A stretch of DNA of 64,000 nt from Acidobacteriota bacterium. Lineage in GTDB: Bacteria > Acidobacteriota > Terriglobia > Bryobacterales > Bryobacteraceae. Below are positions 9,869-18,255 of this stretch, one piece after another. The stretch lies in the NCBI GenBank assembly GCA_016185425.1, contig JACPNQ010000024.1:186001-250000 (forward strand), given 5' to 3'. The notes under the pieces were generated by a model. It made no database searches. It saw only the letters and a program-made list of their open reading frames with translations, and had not been told where the DNA came from. Position 1 is the stretch's first letter; each line of letters begins with the position of its first letter. Position numbers and translations under genes: made by a program.

Positions 9869-11268
9869 GCTTTTCGTTTCCAACGCGTGCCCTCTTTGGT
9901 GTCTTCGAGGACGATGCCCATTTCGAGCAGCTCGGCGCGAATGGCATCGGCACGGGCGAAATTGCGGGCCTTCTTGGCCGCGTTGCGCTCGGCGGCGAGC
10001 GCGTCGATTTCACTATCGCTCAGGCCGCTTTCGGCGGCTGAGGGCTTGAGCACGTCGAACACTTCGTCGAACCGTGACAGAAACTGCAGTGCGGCCGGCG
10101 TGTTGCCGGCGAGAAAAGCCCCGGAATCCATGGCCGTATTGGTCTCGCGGATATATTCGAACACAATACCGAGCGCGCTGGCCGTGTTGAGGTCATCGTC
10201 CATCGCTTCTTCGAAGCGCGCGAGCGAATCGGCCGACCGCTTTTCCGCGTCCTCGTTCGTGCCCGCCGCGAACTTGTCCGTTTTCAGACGCAGTTCGAAA
10301 TTGCGCAGACGGCCGATCGAGGTGGTGGCGGCTTTCAAGCCGTCGAAGGTGAAGTTCAGCTTGTTGCGATAGGGCACCGAGGCGAGCAGGTAGCGCACGG
10401 CCTCCGCCTGATATCCCATTTCAATCACGTCGCGAAGGGTGTAGTAGTTGCCGAGCGACTTCGACATTTTCTGACCTTCCACGATAAGGTGCTCGGCGTG
10501 GATCCAGAAACGGGCGAAGGGCTTGCCGGTGACGGCTTCGCTCTGTGCGATCTCGTTCTCATGGTGCGGGAAGGTGAGGTCGATGCCGCCGGCGTGAATG
10601 TCGAGCGTTTCGCCGAGATATCTCATCGCCATCGCCGAACACTCAATGTGCCACCCTGGGCGGCCGTCGCCGATGGGCGTATCCCAACTCGGCTCGCCAT
10701 CCTTCTTCTGTTTCCAGAGCACGAAGTCGCGGGCGTTCTCCTTTTCGTACTCGTCGACGTCGACGCGAGCGCCGGCGATCATGCCGCTGAAATCGTTGTG
10801 GGAGAGTTTGCCGTACTCGGGGAACTTGGCGATGCGGTAATAGATGGAGCCGTCGCTCTCGTAGGTCATGCCCTTTTCGGTGAGCGCCTGGATGAGCGTT
10901 ACCATCTCATCGATATGTTCCGTTGCGCGGACGAGCTTCTCCGGCCGCTGGAAACGCAGGGTTGCCATATCTTCCAGGAACGCGTCTTCGAATGGCCTGG
11001 TGTAGTCGCCAATCGAGATCTGCCGCTGCACGGCGGAACGGATAATCTTGTCGTCCACGTCGGTGATATTCATCACGTGAAGCGTGTCCAGTTGGCGGGC
11101 GCGGAGCCAGCGGCGGAGGATGTCCTGAAAGGTGAACGTGCGGAGGTTGCCGATATGGGCGAAGTTGTAGACCGTGGGGCCGCAGACATACATCCGGACG
11201 GTCTTGCCGTCGGCGGGAACGAAGTCTTCGACCTTCTGGGTGAGTGTGTTGTAAAGACGGATCGGCAT
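9865..11268 (-). CDS. cysS: Cysteinyl-tRNA synthetase
   Basis: A class I aminoacyl-tRNA synthetase of 467 residues, the usual size. It activates cysteine with ATP and charges tRNA-Cys. The HIGH-type motif is at about 38-41 (HIGN), the first zinc cysteine is at 29 ([12 protein letters not shown]), further zinc ligands lie near 210 (WHIECSAM) and 235-236 (HHENE), and KMSKS is at 267-271. The C-terminal anticodon-binding region ends KRKA. Its stop overlaps the start of the PLP sulfur enzyme by 4 bases, so the two are translationally coupled. The start lies 28 bases from a degraded hydrolase relic on the other strand, which must contain its promoter. Confidence 0.97.
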   Translation of the reverse strand: MPIRLYNTLTQKVEDFVPADGKTVRMYVCGPTVYNFAHIGNLRTFTFQDILRRWLRARQLDTLHVMNITDVDDKIIRSAVQRQISIGDYTRPFEDAFLEDMATLRFQRPEKLVRATEHIDEMVTLIQALTEKGMTYESDGSIYYRIAKFPEYGKLSHNDFSGMIAGARVDVDEYEKENARDFVLWKQKKDGEPSWDTPIGDGRPGWHIECSAMAMRYLGETLDIHAGGIDLTFPHHENEIAQSEAVTGKPFARFWIHAEHLIVEGQKMSKSLGNYYTLRDVIEMGYQAEAVRYLLASVPYRNKLNFTFDGLKAATTSIGRLRNFELRLKTDKFAAGTNEDAEKRSADSLARFEEAMDDDLNTASALGIVFEYIRETNTAMDSGAFLAGNTPAALQFLSRFDEVFDVLKPSAAESGLSDSEIDALAAERNAAKKARNFARADAIRAELLEMGIVLEDTKEGTRWKRKA

Positions 11269-11296
11269 CGCGGGGAGGGTAAACCTCTATGATACG

Positions 11297-11515
11297 ATGC
11301 GCCTCCGCCTAGGAGATCAAGACGGGCTGTCCGGCGGAAAAGATCGCGGAATTCCGCTCGACACCTTGGAGAAGGTGCGCGCCGCGTTGAAGGCGGCGGA
11401 AACGGACGCCGGCCACGGCTTCCACGCGGACTACCATCCGGCGTATTATAAGGCAAGCGCGGAGGACGGTTTCAAACGGCTCCAAGAGTGGTTTAAGCAA
11501 AACGGCGCCGCGTAG
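11297..11515 (+). pseudogene. C-terminal relic of a dienelactone hydrolase
   Basis: A 72-codon frame. From about codon 10 it matches the C-terminus of dienelactone hydrolases (carboxymethylenebutenolidase): [20 protein letters not shown], then [14 protein letters not shown] and [12 protein letters not shown]. In the family the Asp of GGKD and the His of GHGF are two members of the catalytic triad; the nucleophile Cys and the first roughly two-thirds of the protein are missing. The beta-strand segment normally between RAALKAA and AGHGF is also deleted. There is no plausible signal or start context, so this is read as a decayed fragment, although expression of the short peptide cannot be excluded. 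Confidence 0.65.
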
Positions 11516-11565
11516 TCTGAAACAATCCTCTTGCTGAACCTATCTGTTCACTTGGAGGGTGCCCC

Positions 11566-11817
11566 TTGTTCGGACTCATCGGAACGTTGATTTCGGGTTT
11601 GGTAGTGGGGATTGTCGCCAAGTTGTTGATGCCTGGGAAGGACCCCGGTGGATTCGTCGTCACGATCCTGATCGGTATTGCAGGATCGTTTCTCGGCAGT
11701 TGGGCCGGTCAGGCGATGGGTCTTTACGCGGCGGGCCAGTCGGCTGGTTTTTTGATGTCCGTGGCCGGTTCGATCGTACTCCTGTTTGGATACCGGATGG
11801 TGAAGTCGGGGGCGTAA
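11566..11817 (+). CDS. GlsB/YeaQ/YmgE-type small membrane protein
   Basis: An 83-residue protein of three hydrophobic segments with glycine zippers (GTLISGLVVGIVAKLLMPG, then GGFVVTILIGIAGSFLG and GFLMSVAGSIVLLFGYR). This is the pattern of the transglycosylase-associated/GlsB-YeaQ family of inner-membrane stress proteins, whose biochemical role is unknown. The start is TTG, supported by GGAGG at 11553-11557, about 8 bases upstream; no ATG is available. It sits 6 bases before the DUF4126 gene, so the two are probably co-transcribed. Confidence 0.85.
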   Translation: MFGLIGTLISGLVVGIVAKLLMPGKDPGGFVVTILIGIAGSFLGSWAGQAMGLYAAGQSAGFLMSVAGSIVLLFGYRMVKSGA

Positions 11818-11823
11818 GAAGTA

Positions 11824-12708
11824 ATGGGTAACTGGGCGCTGTTGTCTGACGTCCTGGGGCTGGCGATCGGCGCGGGGTTAAACCTGTATGCCGCCGTATT
11901 GGTCACAGGTTTGGGTATACGTTTCGGTTGGTTGCATAACCTTCCCGGAGAATTGAATCTGCTGGCGAACCCTATCGTACTGGGCACCGCCGCGGTGATG
12001 TATCTGGCGGAGTTCATCGCCGACAAGGTGCCGTTCTTCACGCCGATATGGGACGGTATTCACACCTTTATCCGGCCGATCGGCGCTGCGCTACTGGCGC
12101 TGAGCGCGACGGCGGACATGGTTCCGCTGGTGAAGGTCGTGGCGATGCTGGTGGCGGGCACGCTCGCTTTGGGGACGCACTCCTCCAAGATGGGGCTGCG
12201 GCTGTTGGCTCATGCGACGCCGGAGCCCGTGACACATTCGGCGATCAGCGTCGCGGAGGATTTCGGTGTCGTGGCGCTGCTGTTGCTGGCCTATCAATAC
12301 CCCTGGGTGGCGCTGCCGGTACTGGCGGCAATCATTACGGCGATTGCGATGTTCATACCACTGTTGCTTCGCATCATCCGCTTCCTGATCGCCGGACTGA
12401 TGGGCCGCCTCTCCTCATGGTTCGCCGTTACGCCGGCGATGGAAGTACCTGGCGCCGTGCGTGTTTTCGCGCGGGCAGTGAAAGGCGTGCCGCGCCTGGC
12501 CTCCGGTTGGCTGCGGCCCGACACCGGCGAGTTCTACTTTTACAGTTGGGGCCGGCGCAAAAAGATGCACCTGGGCGCGTTGGAACCGGGTGTGGAATGG
12601 GGTTTCGTCTATAACGTCGCCCGTACGGCCAATGGCGATACGTTTTACCTGACGAAGGAATGGTTCGACCGCGTGGAGCGTCTGGCTACTTCGCGGCACC
12701 CGGCGTGA
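11824..12708 (+). CDS. DUF4126 multi-pass membrane protein
   Basis: A 294-residue protein. The first 200 residues hold about five to six membrane segments with glycine/alanine-rich helices (LGLAIGAGLNLYAAVLVTGLG, PIGAALLALSA, VVAMLVAGTLALGTHSSKMGLRLLA, EDFGVVALLLLAYQYPWVA), matching DUF4126. The soluble C-terminal third is aromatic and basic (YFYSWGRRKKMHLG). Function unknown; DUF4126 proteins are thought of as inner-membrane proteins of uncertain transport role. Its 3' end overlaps the convergent phosphatase gene by 23 bases. Confidence 0.75.
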   Translation: MGNWALLSDVLGLAIGAGLNLYAAVLVTGLGIRFGWLHNLPGELNLLANPIVLGTAAVMYLAEFIADKVPFFTPIWDGIHTFIRPIGAALLALSATADMVPLVKVVAMLVAGTLALGTHSSKMGLRLLAHATPEPVTHSAISVAEDFGVVALLLLAYQYPWVALPVLAAIITAIAMFIPLLLRIIRFLIAGLMGRLSSWFAVTPAMEVPGAVRVFARAVKGVPRLASGWLRPDTGEFYFYSWGRRKKMHLGALEPGVEWGFVYNVARTANGDTFYLTKEWFDRVERLATSRHPA

Positions 12709-13465
12709 CGAACGTATCGCGCAGGAACTGCTCGAACGGCGGCGTGCAGACCAGTGCGTTGCCGGCGTAGATGGAGTCCGTGCCTTCGAAGTTGAAAAAC
12801 CGTCCACCGGCTTCCTCTACGATGACCTTCATCGGACAGAGGTCCCAGGCCCTGGCGCTCGGTTCCACCCACACATCGGCCTGGCCGCTGGCAACCATCA
12901 TGATGTCCGGCGAACCGGACATGCTGCGCATGCACCAGAACTTGGACATGAAGTCGAGCACAATATCTCGATAGGCCCACTTCTTGTTATTCTGCATACC
13001 GTTGAAGCAGAGCACGGCGCGGTCCAGCCGATCGACGGTTGACACTTGGATGCGGCGATCGTTGCACCACGCGCCGCCGCCGATGGAGCCCATATACGTC
13101 TTGGCCATTACGGGAAAATGCGCCACGCCCGCCGCGGGTTTTCCATCTGCCTCCAGGCCAAGCAGGACGCCCCATTGCGCGTTGCCGCGGATGAAGTCGC
13201 GTGTGCCGTCGATGGGATCGATGATCCAGGTGCGGCCGGAGCGCGAGGGTTTGGCGACGCCTTCCTCGCCCATCTGCCCGTCATCGGGAAACGCCTCTTC
13301 CAGAGACGCGGCGATAAAGGCCTCCGCCTCCCGGTCGGCATTCGTGACCGGCGAATCGTCACTCTTGTCTTCCATTTGAATCCCCGCTTCAAAATGGCGC
13401 ATGGATAGGTCCGCGCTACGCGTGACGATGCGGCGCGCCACCGCCAATTCCCGTTCGAAATTCAT
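12686..13465 (-). CDS. Inositol monophosphatase-family phosphatase (possibly histidinol-phosphatase)
   Basis: A 259-residue Mg2+-dependent phosphatase of the IMPase/FBPase fold. Metal-binding motifs are GEEG near residue 94, the signature WIIDPIDGTRDFI near 115-126, and the C-terminal aspartate in SARAWDLCPMKVIVEEAGG. The last motif and the size fit HisN-type histidinol-phosphatases as well as inositol-1-phosphatases, so the substrate is left open. The ATG gives a typical N-terminus (ARRIVTRSADLSMRHF). It is divergent from the acyl-CoA ligase with only 43 bases between starts. Confidence 0.85.
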   Translation of the reverse strand: MNFERELAVARRIVTRSADLSMRHFEAGIQMEDKSDDSPVTNADREAEAFIAASLEEAFPDDGQMGEEGVAKPSRSGRTWIIDPIDGTRDFIRGNAQWGVLLGLEADGKPAAGVAHFPVMAKTYMGSIGGGAWCNDRRIQVSTVDRLDRAVLCFNGMQNNKKWAYRDIVLDFMSKFWCMRSMSGSPDIMMVASGQADVWVEPSARAWDLCPMKVIVEEAGGRFFNFEGTDSIYAGNALVCTPPFEQFLRDTFVTPGAAK

Positions 13466-13508
13466 CTTCCTCCATTGTAAACAGGGGCGCGTGTTAGCAT
13501 GGCTCTCG

Positions 13509-15302
13509 ATGACGAAACGGACGGTCTATTCGCTCCTCGCTGAAGCAGTAGCGGCGCACGGAGATTTGCCGGCGCTGCACCAGCCAGTGGTCACGAAGGA
13601 GGGCAGGAGTTACCGGACCTATACGTGGCTGGAGTACCGCGACATCGTGCGGGAAATCGCGTGCGGGCTGCGCGCGATGGGCGTGGGTAGCACCGATATC
13701 GTGGGCATTGGGTGTGAGACGCGAGCCGAGTTCTACCTGGTGGATATCGGCGTGATGTCGAATGGGTCGACGGCCGCGGCGCTCTACATGAACAGCCAGC
13801 CGGCGGACCTGGTGTCCGCGCTGCGGCGTTGCGGCGCGAAGGTGATTTTCGTCGAGGATGCGAAGGTCTATAAATCGTTGCAGAGCGCTGGCGGGGCCGA
13901 TCTGCCGGCGCGCTGGGTGGTGATGACGGGACTGATCGAAGGCGTGATGACGCTCGAAGAGGTGCGCGCGCGCGGCCGCGCGGCAATGGAGGACGACGGC
14001 GAATACTTCGAGCGAATCCGGCTGAACGTGATGCCGGAGCAGCGCGCGATTCTGTACCTCACTTCCGGAGCCACGGGCGACCCGAAGTTCGTCGAAGTGT
14101 CGCACGCGGCGCTCGTCGCCAATGTCGACATCGGGAAGAAAGTCGTTGAGCTGGGGCCGCGGGATCGCGTGCTTGCCTTCCTGCCGTCAGCTCATATCGC
14201 GCAGCGGCTGGCGATTGAGATCCTGCCGATCGCAATGTCGATTCCGGTCCACTTTTCCGAGAGTCTGGCGCGGATGCCGCATGAGTTCAAGATCGTGAAA
14301 CCGACGTTTTTCCTGGCACCGCCGCGCGTGTGGGAGCGTGTTTACGCCAGTGTGCGCACGGAGATTCAGAAGCGCGGCGGAGCGGCAAAGAGGCTGTTCT
14401 ACACAGCGGTGGGGATGAGTGCCGATGCCGTGCGGCTGCGGCAAGCGGGCAAGCCCGTGCCGCTATGGATGAAGGCGCCTTTGGCGTTGTTCGACAAGCT
14501 TGTCTTTTCAAAAATTCGCGAGCGATTTGGCGGGGAGTTGACGTTCGCGGTGTCGGGCGCGGCGCCCCTTGCGAAGGAACTGGCGCTGTTCTACGAAGCG
14601 ATCGGCATGCCGTTGCACGAAGGGTTCGGACTGACCGAGGGCGGCATCCTGACATTGAACCTGCCGGGCAGGCAGAAGATCGGTTCCATTGGTCCGGCGC
14701 TGCCGGGAATTAAGTTGAAGCTCGCCGACGATGGCGAATTGCTGGTGAGCGGGCCGACGCTTTCGATGGGCTACTTCAACGATCCGAAGGCGACCGCCGA
14801 CGTGTTCCGCGATGGCTGGCTGCACACGGGCGACATTGCGGAGATCGCGAAGGACGGCTACGTCTCGATCACCGGGCGGAAGAAGGAGATCATCGTTTCC
14901 TCAAACGGCAAGAAGATTTATCCGTCGCGAGTAGAGGAGCTTTTCAAAACGGAACCCTTGATCAGCCAGATGGTGTTGGCCGGCGACAAGCAGCCGTATA
15001 TATCGGCATTGTTCACGATCAATGCGCCGGTGGCGGAGCTGATGGACGGATTAAAAGGCAAGCCGCTGGCGGAGCTGGCGGCGGCACCCGCTGTGCAGCA
15101 GGTGGTGAAGAAAGCCGTGAAGGCGGCGAATCAACAGTTGGCGGTTTATGAGCAAATCAAGAAGTTCCGCGTGCTGCCGAATGAATTCACCGTGGAGGGC
15201 GGCGAATTGACGCCAACGATGAAAGTGCGGCGGGCGAAAGTGCTGGACAAGTACGCCGCGGAGGTCGCTGAGATGTACGCGGCTACGGACGACTTGCTGT
15301 AA
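13509..15302 (+). CDS. Long-chain acyl-CoA synthetase (AMP-binding)
   Basis: About 597 residues, the length of long-chain fatty acyl-CoA ligases of the FadD15/ACSL type. It adenylates a fatty acid and transfers it to CoA at the cytosolic membrane face. Visible motifs are the phosphate-binding loop YLTSGATGDPKF near residue 183, the acyl-AMP motif GFGLTEGG, and the hinge/C-terminal motifs WLHTGDIAEI and DGYVSITGRKKEIIVSSNGKKIYP. The loop departs from the usual TSGTTGxPKG: Ala replaces the first Thr and Phe the final Gly. The ATG at 13509 matches the family N-terminus (TKRTVYSLLAEA); no Shine-Dalgarno is evident. It overlaps the convergent tsaE by 20 bases. Confidence 0.88.
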   Translation: MTKRTVYSLLAEAVAAHGDLPALHQPVVTKEGRSYRTYTWLEYRDIVREIACGLRAMGVGSTDIVGIGCETRAEFYLVDIGVMSNGSTAAALYMNSQPADLVSALRRCGAKVIFVEDAKVYKSLQSAGGADLPARWVVMTGLIEGVMTLEEVRARGRAAMEDDGEYFERIRLNVMPEQRAILYLTSGATGDPKFVEVSHAALVANVDIGKKVVELGPRDRVLAFLPSAHIAQRLAIEILPIAMSIPVHFSESLARMPHEFKIVKPTFFLAPPRVWERVYASVRTEIQKRGGAAKRLFYTAVGMSADAVRLRQAGKPVPLWMKAPLALFDKLVFSKIRERFGGELTFAVSGAAPLAKELALFYEAIGMPLHEGFGLTEGGILTLNLPGRQKIGSIGPALPGIKLKLADDGELLVSGPTLSMGYFNDPKATADVFRDGWLHTGDIAEIAKDGYVSITGRKKEIIVSSNGKKIYPSRVEELFKTEPLISQMVLAGDKQPYISALFTINAPVAELMDGLKGKPLAELAAAPAVQQVVKKAVKAANQQLAVYEQIKKFRVLPNEFTVEGGELTPTMKVRRAKVLDKYAAEVAEMYAATDDLL

Positions 15303-15714
15303 TGGTTCGTGCGTCGCCGCCGGCGTGTTCGATCCGGATCAGCCATCGATTCTCCGGGAGAAACGGCGCGAACTTTTCTCCCCATTCGATCAGGACGCGC
15401 GCTGGGGAGTCGAAGATTTCGTCAAGACCGAGCGAGTAGAATTCCGCCGGCGTTTCAATGCGGTAGAGATCGATGTGATAAACCGTGACCGGCTCGCCGT
15501 ATTCGTGGATGAGGGTGAACGTAGGGCTGGAGACTTCATCGGCCCCGGCGGCGCCCCAGGCTTCCACGAGTGACTTGGTGAGCGTGGTCTTGCCGGCGCC
15601 GAGATTGCCGGTGAGTTGGATAACCGTCCTTTCCGGGATCCAGGCGGCCAATGCAATGGCGATCTGCGCCGTTTGTTCGGGACTTGCGGAGGTCCAGCTG
15701 CGCGTCTCAGGCAT
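15283..15714 (-). CDS. tsaE: tRNA threonylcarbamoyladenosine biosynthesis ATPase TsaE
   Basis: TsaE is the P-loop ATPase that works with TsaB and TsaD to make the essential t6A37 modification of ANN-decoding tRNAs. The 143-residue product starting at ATG 15714 has Walker A (TGNLGAGKTTLTKS), the family motif SSPTFTLIHEY with VYHIDLYRI, and LIEWGEKF. The start is chosen because it gives the family length and overlaps the upstream nnr stop by 8 bases; an open frame extending to 15843 has no family similarity. Coupling of nnr and tsaE is common in bacteria, where a fused or adjacent arrangement is often seen. Confidence 0.93.
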   Translation of the reverse strand: MPETRSWTSASPEQTAQIAIALAAWIPERTVIQLTGNLGAGKTTLTKSLVEAWGAAGADEVSSPTFTLIHEYGEPVTVYHIDLYRIETPAEFYSLGLDEIFDSPARVLIEWGEKFAPFLPENRWLIRIEHAGGDARTITASRP

Positions 15715-17215
15715 GGGCGGCGCGAAGGGCTGCGGGGAGGAATTGCAGTAGATCCGTCGCGATGACCGGCATCTCGCCGAGCGTGGCCGCGGCCAGTTCC
15801 CCGCTCTTGCCATGCAGCCAGGCGGCGGCGGCGACGGCTTCATTCAGGCGCGCCGGATGCTGCGCCGCGAGACCCGCCAGGAGTCCCGTAAGAATATCGC
15901 CGCTGCCGGCAGTGGCCATTGCGGGCGTGCCGGTTGGGTTGATCCAGCACTCGCCATCGGCATTGGCGATGACGGTGCGCTGGCCCTTCAGCAACAGTGT
16001 GACGCCGAAATGTTTTGCGTATTCCATCGCGTCCGCCAGGCGGTCGGCCACAGGGCGGCCCTGCAACCGCGCCATCTCGCCCGGATGCGGCGTAAGAATC
16101 CGCGGACCCGCCGCGCCCGGCCACCCGGTGCCTGCCAACGCGTTGAGTGCATCGGCGTCGATGACCATCGGCTGCTTCGTGCCGGTCACCAACCGGCGCA
16201 CGAGTTTTATCGTGTCCGGATCGGTCCCCAGGCCGGGGCCAATTGCCACGACGGTTTTGTCTTCCAGTAACGCCGATAGATCCTGCTCCGCGATCGCACC
16301 CCCGGCGGTCTCTGCGAGCGGCGCGGTCATCAGTTCCGGCGCATGCGCGGCGATCGCGCCGATAGCGGACTCCGCCGACGCCACAGTGACAAGCCCCGCC
16401 CCCGCGCGCAACGCGGCGATGCCCGCCATCGCCGCCGCGCCTGGCTTTGACCGCGCTCCCGCGATTACCAGCACGTGCCCGTACGTGCCCTTGTGCCCTG
16501 CGCGCGCTCGCGGCTCCAGGAGATCGGCGAAGGCCGATGGATGGGTCAGATTGCGAAGAACCGATTCCATCAGTGAATCGGGCGAACCGATGCGGCCGAC
16601 GGTGAGCGCTCCGATGCGGTCGCAGTTCGGCGGCAGCGCATGGCAGAGTTTGGGCGCGGTAAAAGTGACGGTGAAATCGGCGCGAGCGACGGGCGTGCCG
16701 GAGTACCCGCTGTCGGAGGCCATGCCGCTGGGGATGTCGACTGCGCAGATCTTGGCTCCGGGGAAGCCGAAGGAGAGTTCGATAATCAGCTCCGCGGCGC
16801 GGCCGCGCGCATCGCCTTCAATCCCGGTCCCGAGCAGGGCGTCGATGATCAGCGTAGCACCGCGCGCATCGTCGGGGACATGATCGTGAATCGCTTCAAA
16901 TCCGCACACGCGCAGCATCTGCAGATTCGTGGCGGCGTCTCCCAGCAACTCTTGCGGCCGCGCGCCGAGAACCACATCGAGCGATGCGGGCCGGTGAAGC
17001 ACGTGCAGCAGCCGCGCGATCGCCAGCCCATCGCCTCCGTTATTCCCCTTGCCGCAGAAGACCACGATCCGCTGCTCACGGAGCGGCGCGCAGTCGCGTT
17101 CCAGTACTTCCACCACGCGGTGCGCGGCATTCTCCATCAAAATCAAGCCCGGGATTCCGGACTCAATCGTCCGCCGGTCCACCTCGCGCATCTCGGCCGC
17201 CGTCAGGATCTTCAC
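15707..17215 (-). CDS. nnr: Bifunctional NAD(P)H-hydrate epimerase and ADP-dependent NAD(P)H-hydrate dehydratase
   Basis: Repairs NADH and NADPH damaged by hydration: the N-terminal domain interconverts R and S forms of NAD(P)HX, and the C-terminal domain dehydrates the S form with ADP. At 502 residues it has the full fusion length. The epimerase domain (about 1-215) shows CGKGNNGGDGLAIARLL and DALLGTGIEG; the dehydratase domain (about 225-500) shows HVLVIAGARSKPGAA, LTPHPGEMARL and TAGSGDILTGLLAG. Its start overlaps the potassium channel gene by 4 bases and its end overlaps tsaE. Confidence 0.95.
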   Translation of the reverse strand: MKILTAAEMREVDRRTIESGIPGLILMENAAHRVVEVLERDCAPLREQRIVVFCGKGNNGGDGLAIARLLHVLHRPASLDVVLGARPQELLGDAATNLQMLRVCGFEAIHDHVPDDARGATLIIDALLGTGIEGDARGRAAELIIELSFGFPGAKICAVDIPSGMASDSGYSGTPVARADFTVTFTAPKLCHALPPNCDRIGALTVGRIGSPDSLMESVLRNLTHPSAFADLLEPRARAGHKGTYGHVLVIAGARSKPGAAAMAGIAALRAGAGLVTVASAESAIGAIAAHAPELMTAPLAETAGGAIAEQDLSALLEDKTVVAIGPGLGTDPDTIKLVRRLVTGTKQPMVIDADALNALAGTGWPGAAGPRILTPHPGEMARLQGRPVADRLADAMEYAKHFGVTLLLKGQRTVIANADGECWINPTGTPAMATAGSGDILTGLLAGLAAQHPARLNEAVAAAAWLHGKSGELAAATLGEMPVIATDLLQFLPAALRAAHA

Positions 17216-18255
17216 GCGAGCTTTTCCTCCATCAATTCCTCAAGCCGGCGAAGCTGCGTCGGTTGACCCATGACGATCAGATGGTCGCCGGAACCGATCT
17301 CGGCGTCCGCGGGCGGGTTGAAGATCATCTGGCCTGAGACTTTGCGAATCGCCAGGACAATGACGCCGAGCTCCGAGCGAAGCTGCGCCTGCCGCAGCGA
17401 CTTCGACACGTACTCGGAGCGCTCCGACACCAGCACCTGCTCAATGCGGATATCCAGGCCCATGTCGTTGCCGGTAGTGAAATCGATGAATTCGTTGACG
17501 TGCGGTTTCAGCAACGATTGCGATAGGCGCTGGCCGGTGATCGTATAGGGCGCGAAGACCACATCGGCGCCCGCGCGCCGCAGCTTGCGTTCGGACTCCT
17601 CCTCGCTCACGCGGGTGGCGACCGGCAAGAGCGGGTTCAGCGCCTTGGCAGTGAGGATCAGGTAAGTATTGTCGGCGTCCGATGCGAGTGCGGCGATCAG
17701 GCCGCGGGCACGATCGATACCGACATCGCGCAACACTTCGTCACGCGTGGAATCCGCGGCTACGGCCAGCAGGCCGGCCTGAAGGGCGCGCTCCACGCGC
17801 TCCTCGTTCCGGTCGACGACCAGAATCGGCACACCGGACTTCTTCAGCTCTTCCGAAGCGCTGCGCCCCACGCGGCCATAGCCGCAAACGATGAAATGCG
17901 ATTTTAGGTTGTCAATCATGCGGCGCCTGCGCCTCTTCTGAAAATACCCGCTCAGCTCCAGCTCGATCATCGCCTGCGTCAGCACGCCAAGGGCGACCAG
18001 CACGGTGGCCACACCTATGACGATATAGAACATGTTGAACAGGCGCCCGGCCCGGCCCAGCGGCATCACCTCGCCGTAGCCGATCGTGGTGATCGTCGTC
18101 AACGCCATATACGCCGCCTCGAACAGCGGATAGTGCGCGAACGTCATGTATCCAATGCACCCGACGCTGATGACCGTCGCTATGGCAAGCACGATCTGCG
18201 CGACTCGACGTTTGAACCGCGCCCACTCGGCGTCGCTTCCGCGCGTTCTCATCAC
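17212..18255 (-). CDS. Two-helix potassium channel with RCK (TrkA-N/TrkA-C) domains
   Basis: A 347-residue inner-membrane channel. Two membrane helices (about 20-40 and 72-100) flank the selectivity filter TIGYGE at 57-62. A Rossmann RCK domain follows (about 118-240) with GYGRVG at 125-130 and the adenine-ribose acidic end DRNEERVE, then a TrkA-C domain (about 255-347). This is the MthK/Kch-like plan, gated by nucleotide or divalent ligand. It overlaps the upstream phosphatase and downstream nnr genes by 4 bases each, so it is made as part of a stress/envelope operon. Confidence 0.9.
   Translation of the reverse strand: MMRTRGSDAEWARFKRRVAQIVLAIATVISVGCIGYMTFAHYPLFEAAYMALTTITTIGYGEVMPLGRAGRLFNMFYIVIGVATVLVALGVLTQAMIELELSGYFQKRRRRRMIDNLKSHFIVCGYGRVGRSASEELKKSGVPILVVDRNEERVERALQAGLLAVAADSTRDEVLRDVGIDRARGLIAALASDADNTYLILTAKALNPLLPVATRVSEEESERKLRRAGADVVFAPYTITGQRLSQSLLKPHVNEFIDFTTGNDMGLDIRIEQVLVSERSEYVSKSLRQAQLRSELGVIVLAIRKVSGQMIFNPPADAEIGSGDHLIVMGQPTQLRRLEELMEEKLA

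Noticed and set aside
8687..10372. A 561-codon plus-strand frame over the PLP enzyme and cysS
   Set aside because: Both minus-strand genes have full-length families with catalytic motifs, so this frame is a shadow.
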